A program made the position numbers and the translations under genes. A stretch of DNA of 64,000 bases from Siphonodentalium dalli (Eukaryota > Mollusca > Scaphopoda > Gadilida > Siphonodentaliidae): contig CP136061.1 of the NCBI GenBank assembly GCA_032622095.1, positions 173,169,107 to 173,233,106 on the forward strand. Direction: 5' to 3'. The notes under the pieces were generated by a model, which worked only from the letters and a program-made list of their open reading frames with translations, made no database searches and had not been told where the DNA came from. This document shows, piece after piece, positions 46,620 to 57,300 of this stretch (within the stretch, counting starts at the first letter, position 1; every line of letters begins with the position of its first letter).

Positions 46620-46733
46620 CTGATACGACGACGTTACAGCGACGTCGCCAAAACACGACTGACACCCGTGTTTTCCGACGTCGCTGTTACGTCGCTGTAA
46701 CGTCGTCGTATCAGTCGCCGATGAATAACCGAT
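46620..46733. repeat. Local palindrome of GACGACGTTACAGCGACGTC
   Basis: CATCGGCGACTGATACGACG at 46611 pairs with CGTCGTATCAGTCGCCGATG ending near 46722. The stem continues through ACGTTACAGCGACGTC / GACGTCGCTGTTACGT. It sits at the start of the right subterminal motif array of the 4.74-kb element. Confidence 0.8.
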
Positions 46734-47032
46734 GGAACCGATAGAATTACCGATGAAACGACCGATGGAAGCGATAGAATGACCGATGGAACAGATAGAA
46801 TGACCGATGGAACAGATAGAATGACCGATGAATTTATTACAATCGGTCATCGGTCGGTATCGGTTATCGGTCGGTATCGGTTTTTGCATTTCGCGACGGT
46901 CCCTTAGTAAGCATTATTTAACAGTGAAATAGAATTATGCCATGTTGTAAAGCCATATTACTCGGATCCGTGATGTCATGAAATCATATTACTCTGATTG
47001 GTGATGTCCTAAAACTATATTACTCAATTTAA

Positions 47033-47512
47033 AGGTACTCAATCTGATAAAACTCTTCTCACTTACTATTTCAATGGCTTCTGGGGTCAAAAATATTTGA
47101 TTCGAGTCGAGGAAGCCACCCATCAAAGCTCAGATGTTTTAGATATCGATTTTAGAAATCTATTATTTTTCATTATCGGGAATACTTTCTGTCCCAGAAC
47201 ACAGTCATAATTGCGTTATTATTACCACTTGATTTTAGAGTTATCCATCCTTGTCTGTTTGAATAGTGTTTTGGTGTACACATCTCGAGCAGATTACGAA
47301 GTTGAAGGCAATTATTAGAACTCATCCCGAGAAAATAACAAATTTAAAAAATCAATATCTAATAACTCTGAGCTTTGTTTGATGGGTTCCTCGACTCGAA
47401 TCAAATATTTTTTACCCTAAAAGCCAAAGAAATAGTAATATAGGACCCTCTGATCGGATTGTTGTTGTTGGAATCTGTTGAGATGGGGACCCTCTGATCG
47501 GATTGAGTACCT
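47033..47512. mobile_element. TTAA-type MITE, complete 480-bp copy
   Basis: TTAA on both sides (47029-47032, 47513-47516) and ends AGGTACTCAATC / GATTGAGTACCT. The inner inverted blocks are TTGATTCGAGTCGAGGAA and TTCCTCGACTCGAATCAAA. TTAA target duplication is typical of piggyBac and Kolobok; without a transposase I do not choose between them. This copy shows the uninterrupted layout of the element split at 19304/25372. Confidence 0.85.
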
Positions 47513-47516
47513 TTAA

Positions 47517-47841
47517 GGCAAATTGAAGTGATATTCACCTACGGTAAGTACATGTACAAATGTAGTTTGATAACAAGCCATACCGGGCAAAAATTTGAAA
47601 AAAAATTTGACCGATATAGCCATCAGTAGGAAACTACCTTCCAAGTGGTGCTGTCGTAACATACAGGTATCAAGGTGGACCCCCCTCCCCAATGGGGAGA
47701 CTATCTAGCCACGTCTCTGATTTCAGTGGTCCCACAATGATTGAACAAGAGACCCAGAGCTCTTTCGCAGATAAGTCGTGGCTTCCTATACATGTATATG
47801 TACTTAAACTGAGGCCACAGGGGCTTGTTAAGAAAACAAGT
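47517..47841. other. Intron sequence, nothing recognised
   Basis: Short stretch between the TTAA MITE and the hAT-like element. The overlapping ORFs at about 47692-47892 lack motifs. Confidence 0.4.
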
Positions 47842-47849
47842 AAAAATAT

Positions 47850-49191
47850 TAGAGCTGAAACGGTTGACCCATTCTTCTAACCGGTTAACCATCGGGGTTA
47901 ACCGGATTTCAACCGGTTAACCGCTAAATATCTAGCGGACTTCTCTCACACTAATTATGTCGACATTATGCCATGCTCCAGGGACAAAGCTAGGTGAGAA
48001 GTAGTAGCTGAAATAAAGACCTTATTCACGGCATTTAACGATATTCAAAAACACGCATTCCTTGTTCTTTTGCTGGCTCTCGTGATGGGGAATGAGCAAG
48101 TGAAATTTGTGAATGGCAGGAGAGATCGCTTATTTGCCGTGATCAGCATATGTTTGGGCATTTGTAAAATGAGTAAAATAGTATGGGCATTGGTAAAACG
48201 AGTAACAAAACTATATATTAAAGATCTGTAATATATCATTATCATCATTTAAATATCCTCCAATGCATTATATATAAAGACAAGAAAGTAATAACTAGAG
48301 AACAAAAAGGAAGGTCAGTTAGGTCAGACTCGCAGTCCTATTCAGTATTCGAGCTATTCGTCGGTATCATGATAGCGGACACAAGTGTTGGGAGGTTATA
48401 TAATTTAAGTTTCGGTTTCGGTTTTAGTATGCAATCACTTAACATATAGCAATTACTGCCAAATTGAGTGTTAATTAGTCCCACAAGCACAACCAGTTAC
48501 AGAGTAGCATGGAGCATCAATTTCCTTGATAAAAGGGAAGATTATTGAAGAGGTTTTGGGTTGCTTCAACTACGATGTCTGTTTGAGTCACTCAATTGAA
48601 TTGATCATATTAAATCACAAAACGGAGGAAGAACGGGAAGAGTGAAGACATTGTGCAGCTGATCTCAATCTTCAAACTTTGTCGACTTACATAGTTTTTA
48701 TAAACCCCACTGTAAAACAGTTTTATATATAGTATGTCGTGGTGTGGTTCCAATTTGAATCCATGTTGCTTCGTGCAGTATTAACTATTAAGTTACGAAA
48801 GCACGCATTGCCACACAACGTCACTTTTACGTTGTCACTTCCTTGTGTGCATTCAGAAATTATACACAGTGACTGCACACGTGCTTTTGTCGGAAGAAAA
48901 CTTCAAAGGGTCGGAATTGATTGAAGGTCACCGACACTTCCAGGCAGTTCGAGAATTGCTACTAAGTATCTGATACTACCGCGTGTACCAATTAATGCTT
49001 GCATTGCACTCTACTATCGGTGACACAGGATTTAGTATTAGTTTTGCATCATTTAACCTAATATTTTGAGGATTATTCACGTTCACATTCAACTGACAAC
49101 GGGATGCGGTTACGTCCGGTTCATTTTTTTCTAACCGGTTACGTCGCTAACCGGATGCTAACCAGTTAACCGTCTAACCGTTTCAGCTCTA
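47850..49191. mobile_element. hAT-like non-autonomous element, 1.34 kb
   Basis: Ends TAGAGCTGAAACGGTT and AACCGTTTCAGCTCTA are inverted. An exact 8-bp direct repeat AAAAATAT lies outside both (47842-47849, 49192-49199). TAGAG-type ends with an 8-bp duplication are diagnostic of the hAT superfamily. Subterminal arrays of AACCGGTTAACC-like motifs lie inside each end (47876-47930, 49105-49175). No transposase ORF is present. Confidence 0.9.
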
Positions 49192-49429
49192 AAAAATATA
49201 TATACAAAAACATGCGTTTGTAAAGCATTACATGTACCGGTATACATATCAATAGAATATTGATGCATTTATAATGTTTGATAAAGTGGCATCCTCAATT
49301 TTACTTGTTTTCTTTACAACAAGTCCGTGTGACTATATCACATGTACAATTAGTTCAAGATTGAACTTAACACTAAACACTGCTTTAATATTTAGTATTA
49401 CCTTTATTTGGAAATAAATTATAATGTGC

Positions 49430-50130
49430 AATGAACTGAACAGCCAATAGGTTGCTGGACATTTCGTGCCATAGAAGTTTGACATAGAGATGTTTCGCAC
49501 CAGGGTTCTGGACATTTCATACCAGTACATGTATCATTTCGACAATTTGTACCATTGAGTATACCGTATTATTTTTTGGAAATAACATTAAAGGTACTCA
49601 AACCGATTCGATGGTTCCCATATTATCAGATTCCAACAACAAACATTTTTTTGAAATGCCGCTTCGGTTATCAGAATCGATTAAATGCCCAAAAAAAAAA
49701 TATGCTAACCAGTCAACAATAGTAATCAATTGCCCAAATTTTCCAAAACCTGTTATTTATCAACATTTTATTCAACACGGGTGGGTTCCTCGACTCGAAT
49801 CAAATATGTTTACCCCCTAAGCCAAGGAAATAGTAATATGAAAGCGTTAATTCAGATTATGTATCTTTAACTTTGTTGCCACAATTTCAATTTGTTAATT
49901 TTTTTTCGCAAAAAAAGAAAGAAATATGTTTACATGTAATTGTCTGGTTGTCATCATCACGTAACTTTAAATCGTAAACATGTTCGCTTTCATTAAGTTA
50001 ACAAAATTAAAATAATTTTTCACATGGTACGCTGCATACGCATGACCAATTACCATTTGTGGGAACCAACGAAACATACAAATGTATATGGTGTGAAATG
50101 ACAAAACATATGGTACGAAACAATCAACTG
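49430..50130. repeat. Element with TTTCGTACC / GGTACGAAA subterminal motifs
   Basis: ACATTTCGTGCC, ATGTTTCGCACC and ACATTTCATACC lie at 49459-49525, and the reverse, GGTGTGAAATG and GGTACGAAAC, at 50090-50122. A TTAA MITE (49592-49866) is inside. Related to 18530-18780. Exact ends not determined. Confidence 0.5.
49592..49866. mobile_element. TTAA-type MITE, short 275-bp copy
   Basis: TTAA flanks (49588-49591, 49867-49870), AGGTACTCAAACCGATTCG at the left end and a diverged right end. The internal block GTGGGTTCCTCGACTCGAAT matches the 480-bp copy. It appears internally deleted. Confidence 0.75.
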
Positions 50131-51189
50131 TGTGGTTCAAATTAAGGGTATATATAAACCGGCCATGGTAGGAATTTCTTAGGAAACATCGTTTGAGCCA
50201 TCCAACGAACCTTGGTGAATCACCGAGTGATCTACATGTATAATAGCCCGGAAGTGCTTAAATAGACCGATCGGTCTTCCACAGTCAGCATGCATCTGGT
50301 AAGAGGGGAGTCAATCTAAACTGTTCTATAATTATCTTTCAACCAATACTAGTACTTGCAAACAATAACAATTATTCTGAATTCTTTTGAAACAAACAGA
50401 ATAATTATTTACTGAGAATATTCAATATAAACATCTACAAATTCTTAAACAAACGGAATTTCAATGTTCAAGAAATTTAGAGGTCTCCCCTCTTACAATA
50501 CAACAGCGAGCAATATGCCAGGAAGACCGATCAATGAATCTATTTTAACTCGATCAGGCTATTATTGTACAATATATATTGGTTGTTCACCTACACTTGT
50601 CCAACTGATTTTGGAGAATATATACAAACGAAATAATTAAAAAATATATTTATTAATTATAATAAATAATCATCAAATTGGAAGAGTTCAGCATCAGCTC
50701 CTTGCTGGCATTGTTGAATACGGCCCACGTCGGATTACCATCGGAAAAAACATCGAAAATAGGTGATTTACTTCCCAAATTGCCATCGTAGTTTTAGAAT
50801 CTTTTTCCACCAAGAATGTGTTGAAAACTGCAGACAACTGTTCTATGCACATTACAGTCCAATAATTTTGACTCTTGGTTGATAAACATTCCTCTAAAAC
50901 ATAAATCTGTCTATAAAAGTGTCAATTTGTTTCAATGCGAAAGGTCAACCTCCAGTCCAGAATCGAAAATCCAATTCACAATATTCATCGAAAATTCTCA
51001 AAACAGCGTCCAACGTATAGTCCTAGCACAACTCCGTGATATTATATGATTTACACACTTCAGTCATCAACACTTTCTAAATGTCCAAATTGTTGAAAAT
51101 AGTAGATTTGTATCGTAAGTCGCCATTAACAAAACAAATGAGAAAACACGTGGACATGTTTACGTCTTATTCCCTCATCCGAAAAAAAG
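50131..51189. other. Intron sequence, nothing firmly recognised
   Basis: The minus-strand sequence downstream of the CRE block at 51204 starts with ATG-GCGACTTACG but soon stops, so no ORF equivalent to 17515-17715 is preserved. Confidence 0.4.
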
Positions 51190-51330
51190 TTGCGTTCCCA
51201 CGTTGACGTCACGCTTCTTTGTGCACATAAAACTGGCGAGTGGCTTTTTAGTTTTTCCTTATTATTTTCGACGTCAAAAAGTCATTAAAATCTCGATTTT
51301 TACGCTATAAGTTGGTGTTTTCGAATATGA
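51190..51330 (-). repeat. Inverted diverged copy of the 17.4-kb promoter-like block
   Basis: Reverse complement shares AAAATCGAGATTTTAATGAC-type sequence, GTGACGTCAACGTGGGA and intervening spacing with 17385-17485, including the intact CRE TGACGTCA (51204-51211). Confidence 0.5.
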
Positions 51331-52519
51331 TTCGTTTTTAGTAACCTTAATTCTACGTTATGACACTGGTATAGTTTATTTTACTGATCAAAAAGTTTTA
51401 TTAACAGTTCCCTTTTAAGTATGAAATCATTGTTAGATAGATATCGGAGTGCAGCGTTATCATGATTAATTCGCCGGCGACTTTTATTTCAAATCTACAC
51501 ATTTTATTCAATATATATCAGCGATCAGATGCGACAAAGTTAAGTTAATATAAAACATATAGAATAGTTTGGAATTTCCACGAATTGCACGTGTTATGTT
51601 GTGCTATTTTTAGCACTGTAATTTCCCAGGCCAACCCTAGTTTCGTCTGTGGGTAGCATTGACTGGCAGAGGAGTTGAGTGTTATGTTTTTCTCGATTCT
51701 TTATTGAATGAATAATAAAAACATGGATAATGATATACATACCATTATAAAACAATGAACTTATGGGGTATGGCTCTCTCTCTATACATATATGTCTGGC
51801 GTTGATACAATGTGATGAGGGCTTGTTCTATATCGGGCCTATTGCTTCAAATGCTGGATGGACGGTTGTCGCTCCCGTTGTGGGTGGGTGCAGCTGGTTT
51901 CAAATTTCTGTGTGATTTCATCTTTTTTCTGTTAGATGTGAGATACCTGGGCTTTTGAAAACCCTAACTTCTTCGTACTGTCGACCTGTGTAAATTACTG
52001 GTCTAATATTTTCCCAACTGCGTATATGTCCGCTAACGATAGATCTATTCGATTTCATCACTGTTTCTAGCCATGATCGAACTGATATTATGACATCAAA
52101 TCGCTTCATTTTGGAATTTCATATATCAGATGTGTTGGTTTTGTCCAACGAGTTAAACCATTGTTCACTAATTGAGAAGACATCACGACAACAATAACAA
52201 CAAAACTGTCGCACAGTCCACGCATAGTTGTGAGGACCGGCATACGTCATTATATGTCAGTAGGCCTATATGTTTGTATAGCCTTTTGCTAAATGTCACC
52301 CCTTCACACATTTGGAATGGGTTGACTATTGTTTAATTAGGACTCGTGCGAACTCATAGCTATCAAAACATTCGAACTGTCAAGTCGTTGTACTTGTGTG
52401 TTAACCGCATAGAGTTGTTTGTATGGCCTTTGGCTGAACTTTATTTTCCTTCACACAATTCAGCCAATCAAAATTCAGCTGGCATCTGATTACGCAGAAG
52501 GCAAAAATAAATGCGTGAA
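51331..52519. other. Intron sequence, nothing recognised
   Basis: No exon or element recognised. A CTCTCTCTATACATATAT stretch near 51775 is low complexity. Confidence 0.4.
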
Positions 52520-52529
52520 TTTATGAAGA

Positions 52530-52835
52530 GTGACAACATCGTATCGATGTTTTAACTTTTCGTCAACTTTTTGTCGTTTGCGAATATCGATCAATGTTTC
52601 GACGTCGCGACTTTCGCGTTGTCGAACGTTTCGACATTTCGACATTTTACAGAAATTTTGGTCTGTTGTGGTTTCGACGTTATCGCACTTTTATGGCCAG
52701 TCGCTTTCGACGTTATCGCATTATTTTTCGTCATTTCCGACATTTCGTTTTTGCACATTTACGTCAAAACTTTTTCGACATTATCGACAATATTTTCGCA
52801 TATGTGAAAGAGGTTTTGACATGCTCCCTAAGTCA
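52530..52835. mobile_element. One end of an element with TTTCGAC subterminal motifs
   Basis: About a dozen TTTCGAC / TTATCGAC / TTTCGTC motifs run to a terminus GAGGTTTTGACATGCTCCC followed by TAA (52828-52832). The terminus resembles the right end of the 7.67-kb element (CTTTTGAGACGCTCCC then TAA). No matching left end was found nearby, so this is a half element or a solo end. Confidence 0.5.
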
Positions 52836-53019
52836 GGGCATAACCTATGGGTCCAAACTTGTGTCAAAGCTTTAACGTGAGTCAGGGCATAAATACACAA
52901 TTTCTTTGAAATTCAATAAACGATATTTGCAACGAAATTCAAATTGATTTGATGGCTCCCATCTAATGGTAACTCCGATGATCCACATAAAGTTTGGTGA
53001 TGATCGATAAGAGATGATG

Positions 53020-53375
53020 TCTGTAGAGTGTGCCAAAGAATTTAGTAATGCAAAGAGTAAAATCCAAGATGGCTGCCTGTGGCCATGTTTTTCATCGGAA
53101 ATTGTTCAAATTCAATAGCTCCCATGCCTGTAAATTTTCAAAAGAATTCTCCAATAAATGTGTGCTGCAGGGTGTGTCAATGAATTCAAATGTGAAATCC
53201 AAGATGGCTGCTGAAAATATTAATAGCTCCCATCTAGAGGTCACCATAAGATTCATATGAAGCTTGGTGATAATTGGATGAGGGATGTGGCCTGTATGGT
53301 ATGCTGAAAGAAATTGTTGACGAATGCATGGACCCAAGTCATGGCAATAATTCAAACTTGACTTTGTCACTCTTG
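53020..53375 (+). mobile_element. P-family element, 3' fragment
   Basis: Contains GCCAAAGAATTTAGTAATGC, two AAGATGGCTGC blocks, GAAATTGTTGACGAATGCAT, a CATGGCAATAATTCAAACTT block and a partial terminal hairpin. The 5' part and canonical AAGTTGAGCTAAAAA end are missing. It lies about 125 bp from the exon at 53501-53600. Confidence 0.65.
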
Positions 53376-53500
53376 ATACCCTTGAAAATAAAGGATCCTA
53401 GTGATAATAAATAATCTTTTGGCAAGGATCCTTCGAAATGAAGAAAGGAGTTTAATTCTCCAGTTAGTATATATTTAGAGAGCTTGAATTGTTGCACTAC

Positions 53501-53600
53501 CTGGAGAGAAGCTGTGTCTTCACTGTCATCCACAAAAGAATCAGTTGTACCATTTTGACTGTCAAAAGCCTCAAACTTCTCCAGCATTTCAGCAAAATTC
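53501..53600 (-). CDS. Acetyl-CoA carboxylase, central-domain exon (33 codons)
   Basis: On the minus strand TTCATGAATTGCAG precedes the exon and CTCTCCAG is followed by a GTAGTG donor. The first base completes a codon from the previous exon, then 33 codons read NFAEMLEKFEAF, an acidic Ser/Asp-rich linker (DSFVDDSEDTASLQ), and end in phase 0, matching the next exon at 13830. In animal ACC the segment just before the PIHI block has an NF-x-E-(V/M) helix followed by a variable acidic linker, which fits. Reading past the donor gives a longer open frame, but that is intronic. The upstream exon was not found within 53601-64000. Alone this exon would be weak evidence; the phase and order with 13708-13830 carry it. 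Confidence 0.75.
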
Positions 53601-53650
53601 CTGCAATTCATGAAATTTTCATAAGTTTTAGCTATTTATCATATCACTAT

Positions 53651-55471
53651 AAATGAAAGTGACAATGACACTGTAGCTCAACTTGGAAAGGGAATAATTT
53701 AATGTATTACAGTCAATGGAGCGATTAGGAATGTGGAAAGTTGAATGTCTAATACTAGTTTATAGACATGAAGAGAAAAGTAAAATCCAAGATGGCTGCT
53801 GGTGGCCATGTTTTCGGCCGAATGACCCCAAAATGAGTCGTTCCCATCTACATGTCATCGTTAACATCCATGACAAATTTTATGACGATCAGACTAAAGG
53901 TAGTACCTGTAGCCCATGCTAAAGAATTTAGTCATACAAAGAGCAAAATCCAAGATGGCTGCTGGCGGCCATGTTTTTTGGCCAAATGACCCCAAAATTA
54001 CTCGTTCCCATCTACATGTCAATATTAACATCCATGACAAATTTCATGATGATCAGACGAACAGTACAACCTGTGGCCCATGCTAATGGATTAAATTTTG
54101 AAATCCAAGATGGCCGCTGGCGGCCATGTTTTTTGTCCGAATGACCCCAAAATGACTCGTCCCATGATTACTCCCATCTACATTCCAATTTCAACAGCCA
54201 TGACAAATTTTTTGATGATCAGACTAAAGGTACAACCTGTAGCCCGTGCCAAAGGATTTAGTCATACAAAGAGTAAAATCCAAGATGGCTGCTGGCGATC
54301 ATGTTTTTTGGCCGAATGACCCCAAAATTACTCGTTCCCATCTACATGTCAATATTATCATCCATGACAAATTTCATGATGATCAGACGAACAGTACGAC
54401 CTGTGGCCCGTGCTAATGGATTAAATTTTGAAATCCAAGATGGCCGCTGGAGGCCATGATTTTTGTCCGAATGACCACAAAATGACTCATTCCTATCTAC
54501 ATTCCAATTTCAACAGCCATGACAAATTTTATGATGATCAGACTAAAGGTACGACTTGTAGCCCGTGCTAAAGGATTTAGTCATACAAAGAGTAAAATCC
54601 AAGATGGCTGCTGGTGGCCATGTTTTTTGGCCGAATGACCCCAAAATGATTCGTTCCCATCTACATGTCATTATTAACATTCTTGACAAATTTTATGATG
54701 ATCAGACTAAAAGTAGGACCTGTAGCCCGTGCTAAAGGATTTAGTCATACAAAGAGTAAAATCCAAGATGGCTGCTGGCGACCTTGTTTTTTGGCCGAAT
54801 GACCCCAAAATTACTCGTTCCCATCAACATGTCATTGTTAATATCCATGAGAAATTTCATGATGATCAGACAAACAGTACGACCTGTGGCCCGTGCTAAT
54901 GGATTAAATTTTGAAATCCAAGATGGCCACTGGCGGCCATGTTTTTTGTCTGAATGACCCCAAAATTACTCGTTCCCATCTACATTCCAATTTCAACAGC
55001 CATGACAAATTTTATGATGATCAGACTAAAAGTACGACCTGTAGCCCGTGCTAAAGAATTTAGTCATACAAAGAGTAAAATCTAAGATGGCTGCTGGCGG
55101 CCATGTTTTTTGGCCGAATGACCCCAAAATTACTCGTTCCCATCTACATGTCAATATTAACATCCATGACAAATTTCATGACAAAAAGACAAACAGTAGC
55201 CCGTGCTAATGGATTGAATTTTGAAATCCAAAATGGCCGCTGGCGGCCATGGTTTTCGGCCGAATGACCCCAAAATGACTCGTTCCCATCTACATGTCAA
55301 TGTCAACATCCATGACAAATTTCATAATAATCGGACCAAAGGTACGAACTGTAGCCCGTGCTAAAGGAAATTGTTGACGAATCACGCACACACACACACA
55401 CACACACACGCACGACGGATACCAAGCCATGGCAATAGCTCAAACTTTACAAAGTAAAGTTGAGCTAAAAA
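53651..55471 (+). mobile_element. P-family satellite-bearing element, 1.8-kb copy
   Basis: Starts AAATGAAAGTGACAATGACA 51 bp from the exon edge and ends CAAAGTAAAGTTGAGCTAAAAA. It has about ten satellite monomers, again of alternating type (ATTTAGTCATACAAAGAGTA versus ATGGATTAAATTTTGAAATC), then AAATTGTTGACG, an (AC)n run (55387-55412) and the terminal hairpin. Monomers are diverged in a shared way (TCATACAAAG rather than TCATGCAAAG) from those at 26-40 kb, so the array has its own history. Confidence 0.85.
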
Positions 55472-55520
55472 TGACAGGTTTATATAAAACACTTTATTAC
55501 TTTCCGGTATGCGCGGACAT

Positions 55521-55940
55521 GAAATGAAAGTATCAATAATACTGTAGCTCAACTTGTAGAGGGTATAAATTTATGTGTTAAAGTCAAAGGAACTCGGAAA
55601 GTTTAAAGTCTAGTATTAAATACATTTAAGTGATATATATAAGGGTTGTTTTTTAATGGGTAATTTGGTTACATGTATATGTCTTTTTCCACTGGTTTGA
55701 AGATATCTCAACAATACAATACAACGGGGGGTGTTGGGTTGGAGCATACCAGCTGTGACGGTCCAGGGGAGTCTGGTCCGTATCCCTTATCTATAGGTTA
55801 TCCTAAACATTATTTATCAAAATTTGATATATCTAGCTCCCATGCACCCGAAATTCATATGAAGTTTGGTATTCTAGAAAATATTTAGTCGCGCAATTAA
55901 ATAAAATACAAGATGGCTGCTGGCGTCCTTGTATTTTAAC
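55521..55940 (+). mobile_element. P-family element, 5' fragment
   Basis: Starts GAAATGAAAGTATCAATAAT then ACTGTAGCTCAACTTG, and carries one degraded AAGATGGCTGCTGGCG block at 55911. No 3' end is found. Confidence 0.6.
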
Positions 55941-57049
55941 AAAAATTTCAGAAAACAAGGGTTCTGCATAAAAAAAAAACCAATTAGTTGCACTGCCTCA
56001 TTATCTCTGTCACAGCATTGGCCAATTCAGTACCATACATCGTTCTGCCAAATAGGTGTTATATATTTCAAATTACCCATATGTTCCTACATGTGTATGT
56101 TAGAACAGTTTACATACGATACATGACCTCACTTCAACAGACATCCATGAACTCTTAGTATTCTCCCCGGAAGCATGATCACACAAGCCTTACCCATAAG
56201 AACATGCACGTACAGCAATCAACAACAAATGTTTGGAACAATAATTATGTAACTCATATATAACATTGTCGTACAAAACGACGTATTTTATCGCACAGGG
56301 TTATAGATGCGTAAACTTAAACCAAAAATTTGGTACAAACATAATCATGTTTGATCACGAGATCTTTCACTCGTATATATCACTACATCATACCGCATGA
56401 CAGTTCAGATAAGTAAGCTATACACTGATATTGCGAAGTACTTAGATGAAAATAAAACATAATTATAAAGTACAAGTATTTTGGCAGTATTTCTATTTAG
56501 TTAGCGAATGGGGATAATTTGAAGAGCAGAATAATGGGAACTATATCTTTGACCGGGGGATGCGCACAGTTATACTGCGTTAAACATTCTTTCCAATAAT
56601 TTCTTTGCTGAGGACAGTCGCTTGTGTTGACAACCCTCCCTCCCTCCCTGTTTTTTTGTTTTGGGACATACGCGTTCGATTGGTGTCTCCCCCTTTTGGC
56701 CTACATCTGTATAGGCAGTTATTGTGCCTCAAAAAATTGTCACCCACATGTTTGTATTGGTTACTACTACATTTATTGTATCGGCTTCCTGTAAATAATT
56801 ATGATTTTCTAAACAGGTAGCTATAAACGCATTCCAGTTGTTGTCTTTCACTCTAACCCTGTGGGATAAATATATATATACATGCCATACAACTTTCGCA
56901 ATTATCCAAACTCTGGAGTTATCTCACTTGCACTTCAGATAATCTTTTTAACATAGCATAACCTTTTTAAACATAGCATAACATCCCGCTTCAGCTAAAC
57001 ATGAATTATTCCATACTCTTTTTTCCTCATACACCCATGTCCCCATCAG
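55941..57049. other. Intron sequence, nothing recognised
   Basis: No exon or known repeat recognised. The open frames are short and motif-free. Confidence 0.4.
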
Positions 57050-57109
57050 ATTTCTTTTATGCTTTGGTGTATTTACGCTTATAAATCTGCATATATAAGT
57101 GCATGACCG

Positions 57110-57300
57110 TTACATGTGTATATATATGTGTGTGTGAAAGGGTGTGTGTGTATGTATGTATATGTGGATGTATGTGTATGTATATATATATATATATGAG
57201 TATGCACATGTATATGTGTATATATGTATGTATATATATGTGTGTGAGCATATATGTGTATGTGCATATGCAAGTACATGCTCGTGCATGTACTCGTGAA
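57110..57300. repeat. (TG/TA)n microsatellite
   Basis: Mixed TGTG, TATA and TATG tracts. The Cys/Val/Tyr- and His/Ile/Tyr-rich open frames on both strands are translations of this tract. Confidence 0.95.

Larger units (their letters stand above)
42164..46903. mobile_element. PIF/Harbinger-like element, 4.74 kb, non-autonomous
   Basis: Ends are inverted over 44 bp with one mismatch: GGGACCGT(A/C)GCGAAATGC, then ACCGATACCGACCGATAACC. TTA is duplicated outside (42161-42163, 46904-46906), as expected for PIF/Harbinger. Subterminal zones are dense in CCGATGG / CCATCGG motifs (42180-42365, 46540-46870). No transposase ORF was found. An internal block is shared with the 7.67-kb element (43835-44225 versus 32740-34060), and both carry the GGCAAGTA-CCGCGG unit, so the two are related mosaics. 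Confidence 0.85.
13831..53500 (-). other. 39.7-kb intron of the acetyl-CoA carboxylase gene
   Basis: Bounded by a GTAGTG donor (minus strand, reading down from 53500) and a TTATTGTAG acceptor (ending at 13831). Both flanking exon edges are phase 0, so they join without a shift, and the joined peptides are consecutive parts of the ACC central region. I saw no further ACC-like exon inside. The intron is made largely of nested transposable elements described separately. Confidence 0.75.

Noticed and set aside
42164-46903. The CCGAT-rich ends as a host minisatellite
   Set aside because: The motif arrays are inverted at two ends 4.7 kb apart and bounded by matching termini with a TTA duplication, so they belong to an element.
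53339-53611. A 90-codon minus-strand ORF as a complete gene
   Set aside because: Only 53501-53600 is coding-like and bounded by splice sites. The frame beyond the donor runs into a P-element fragment.
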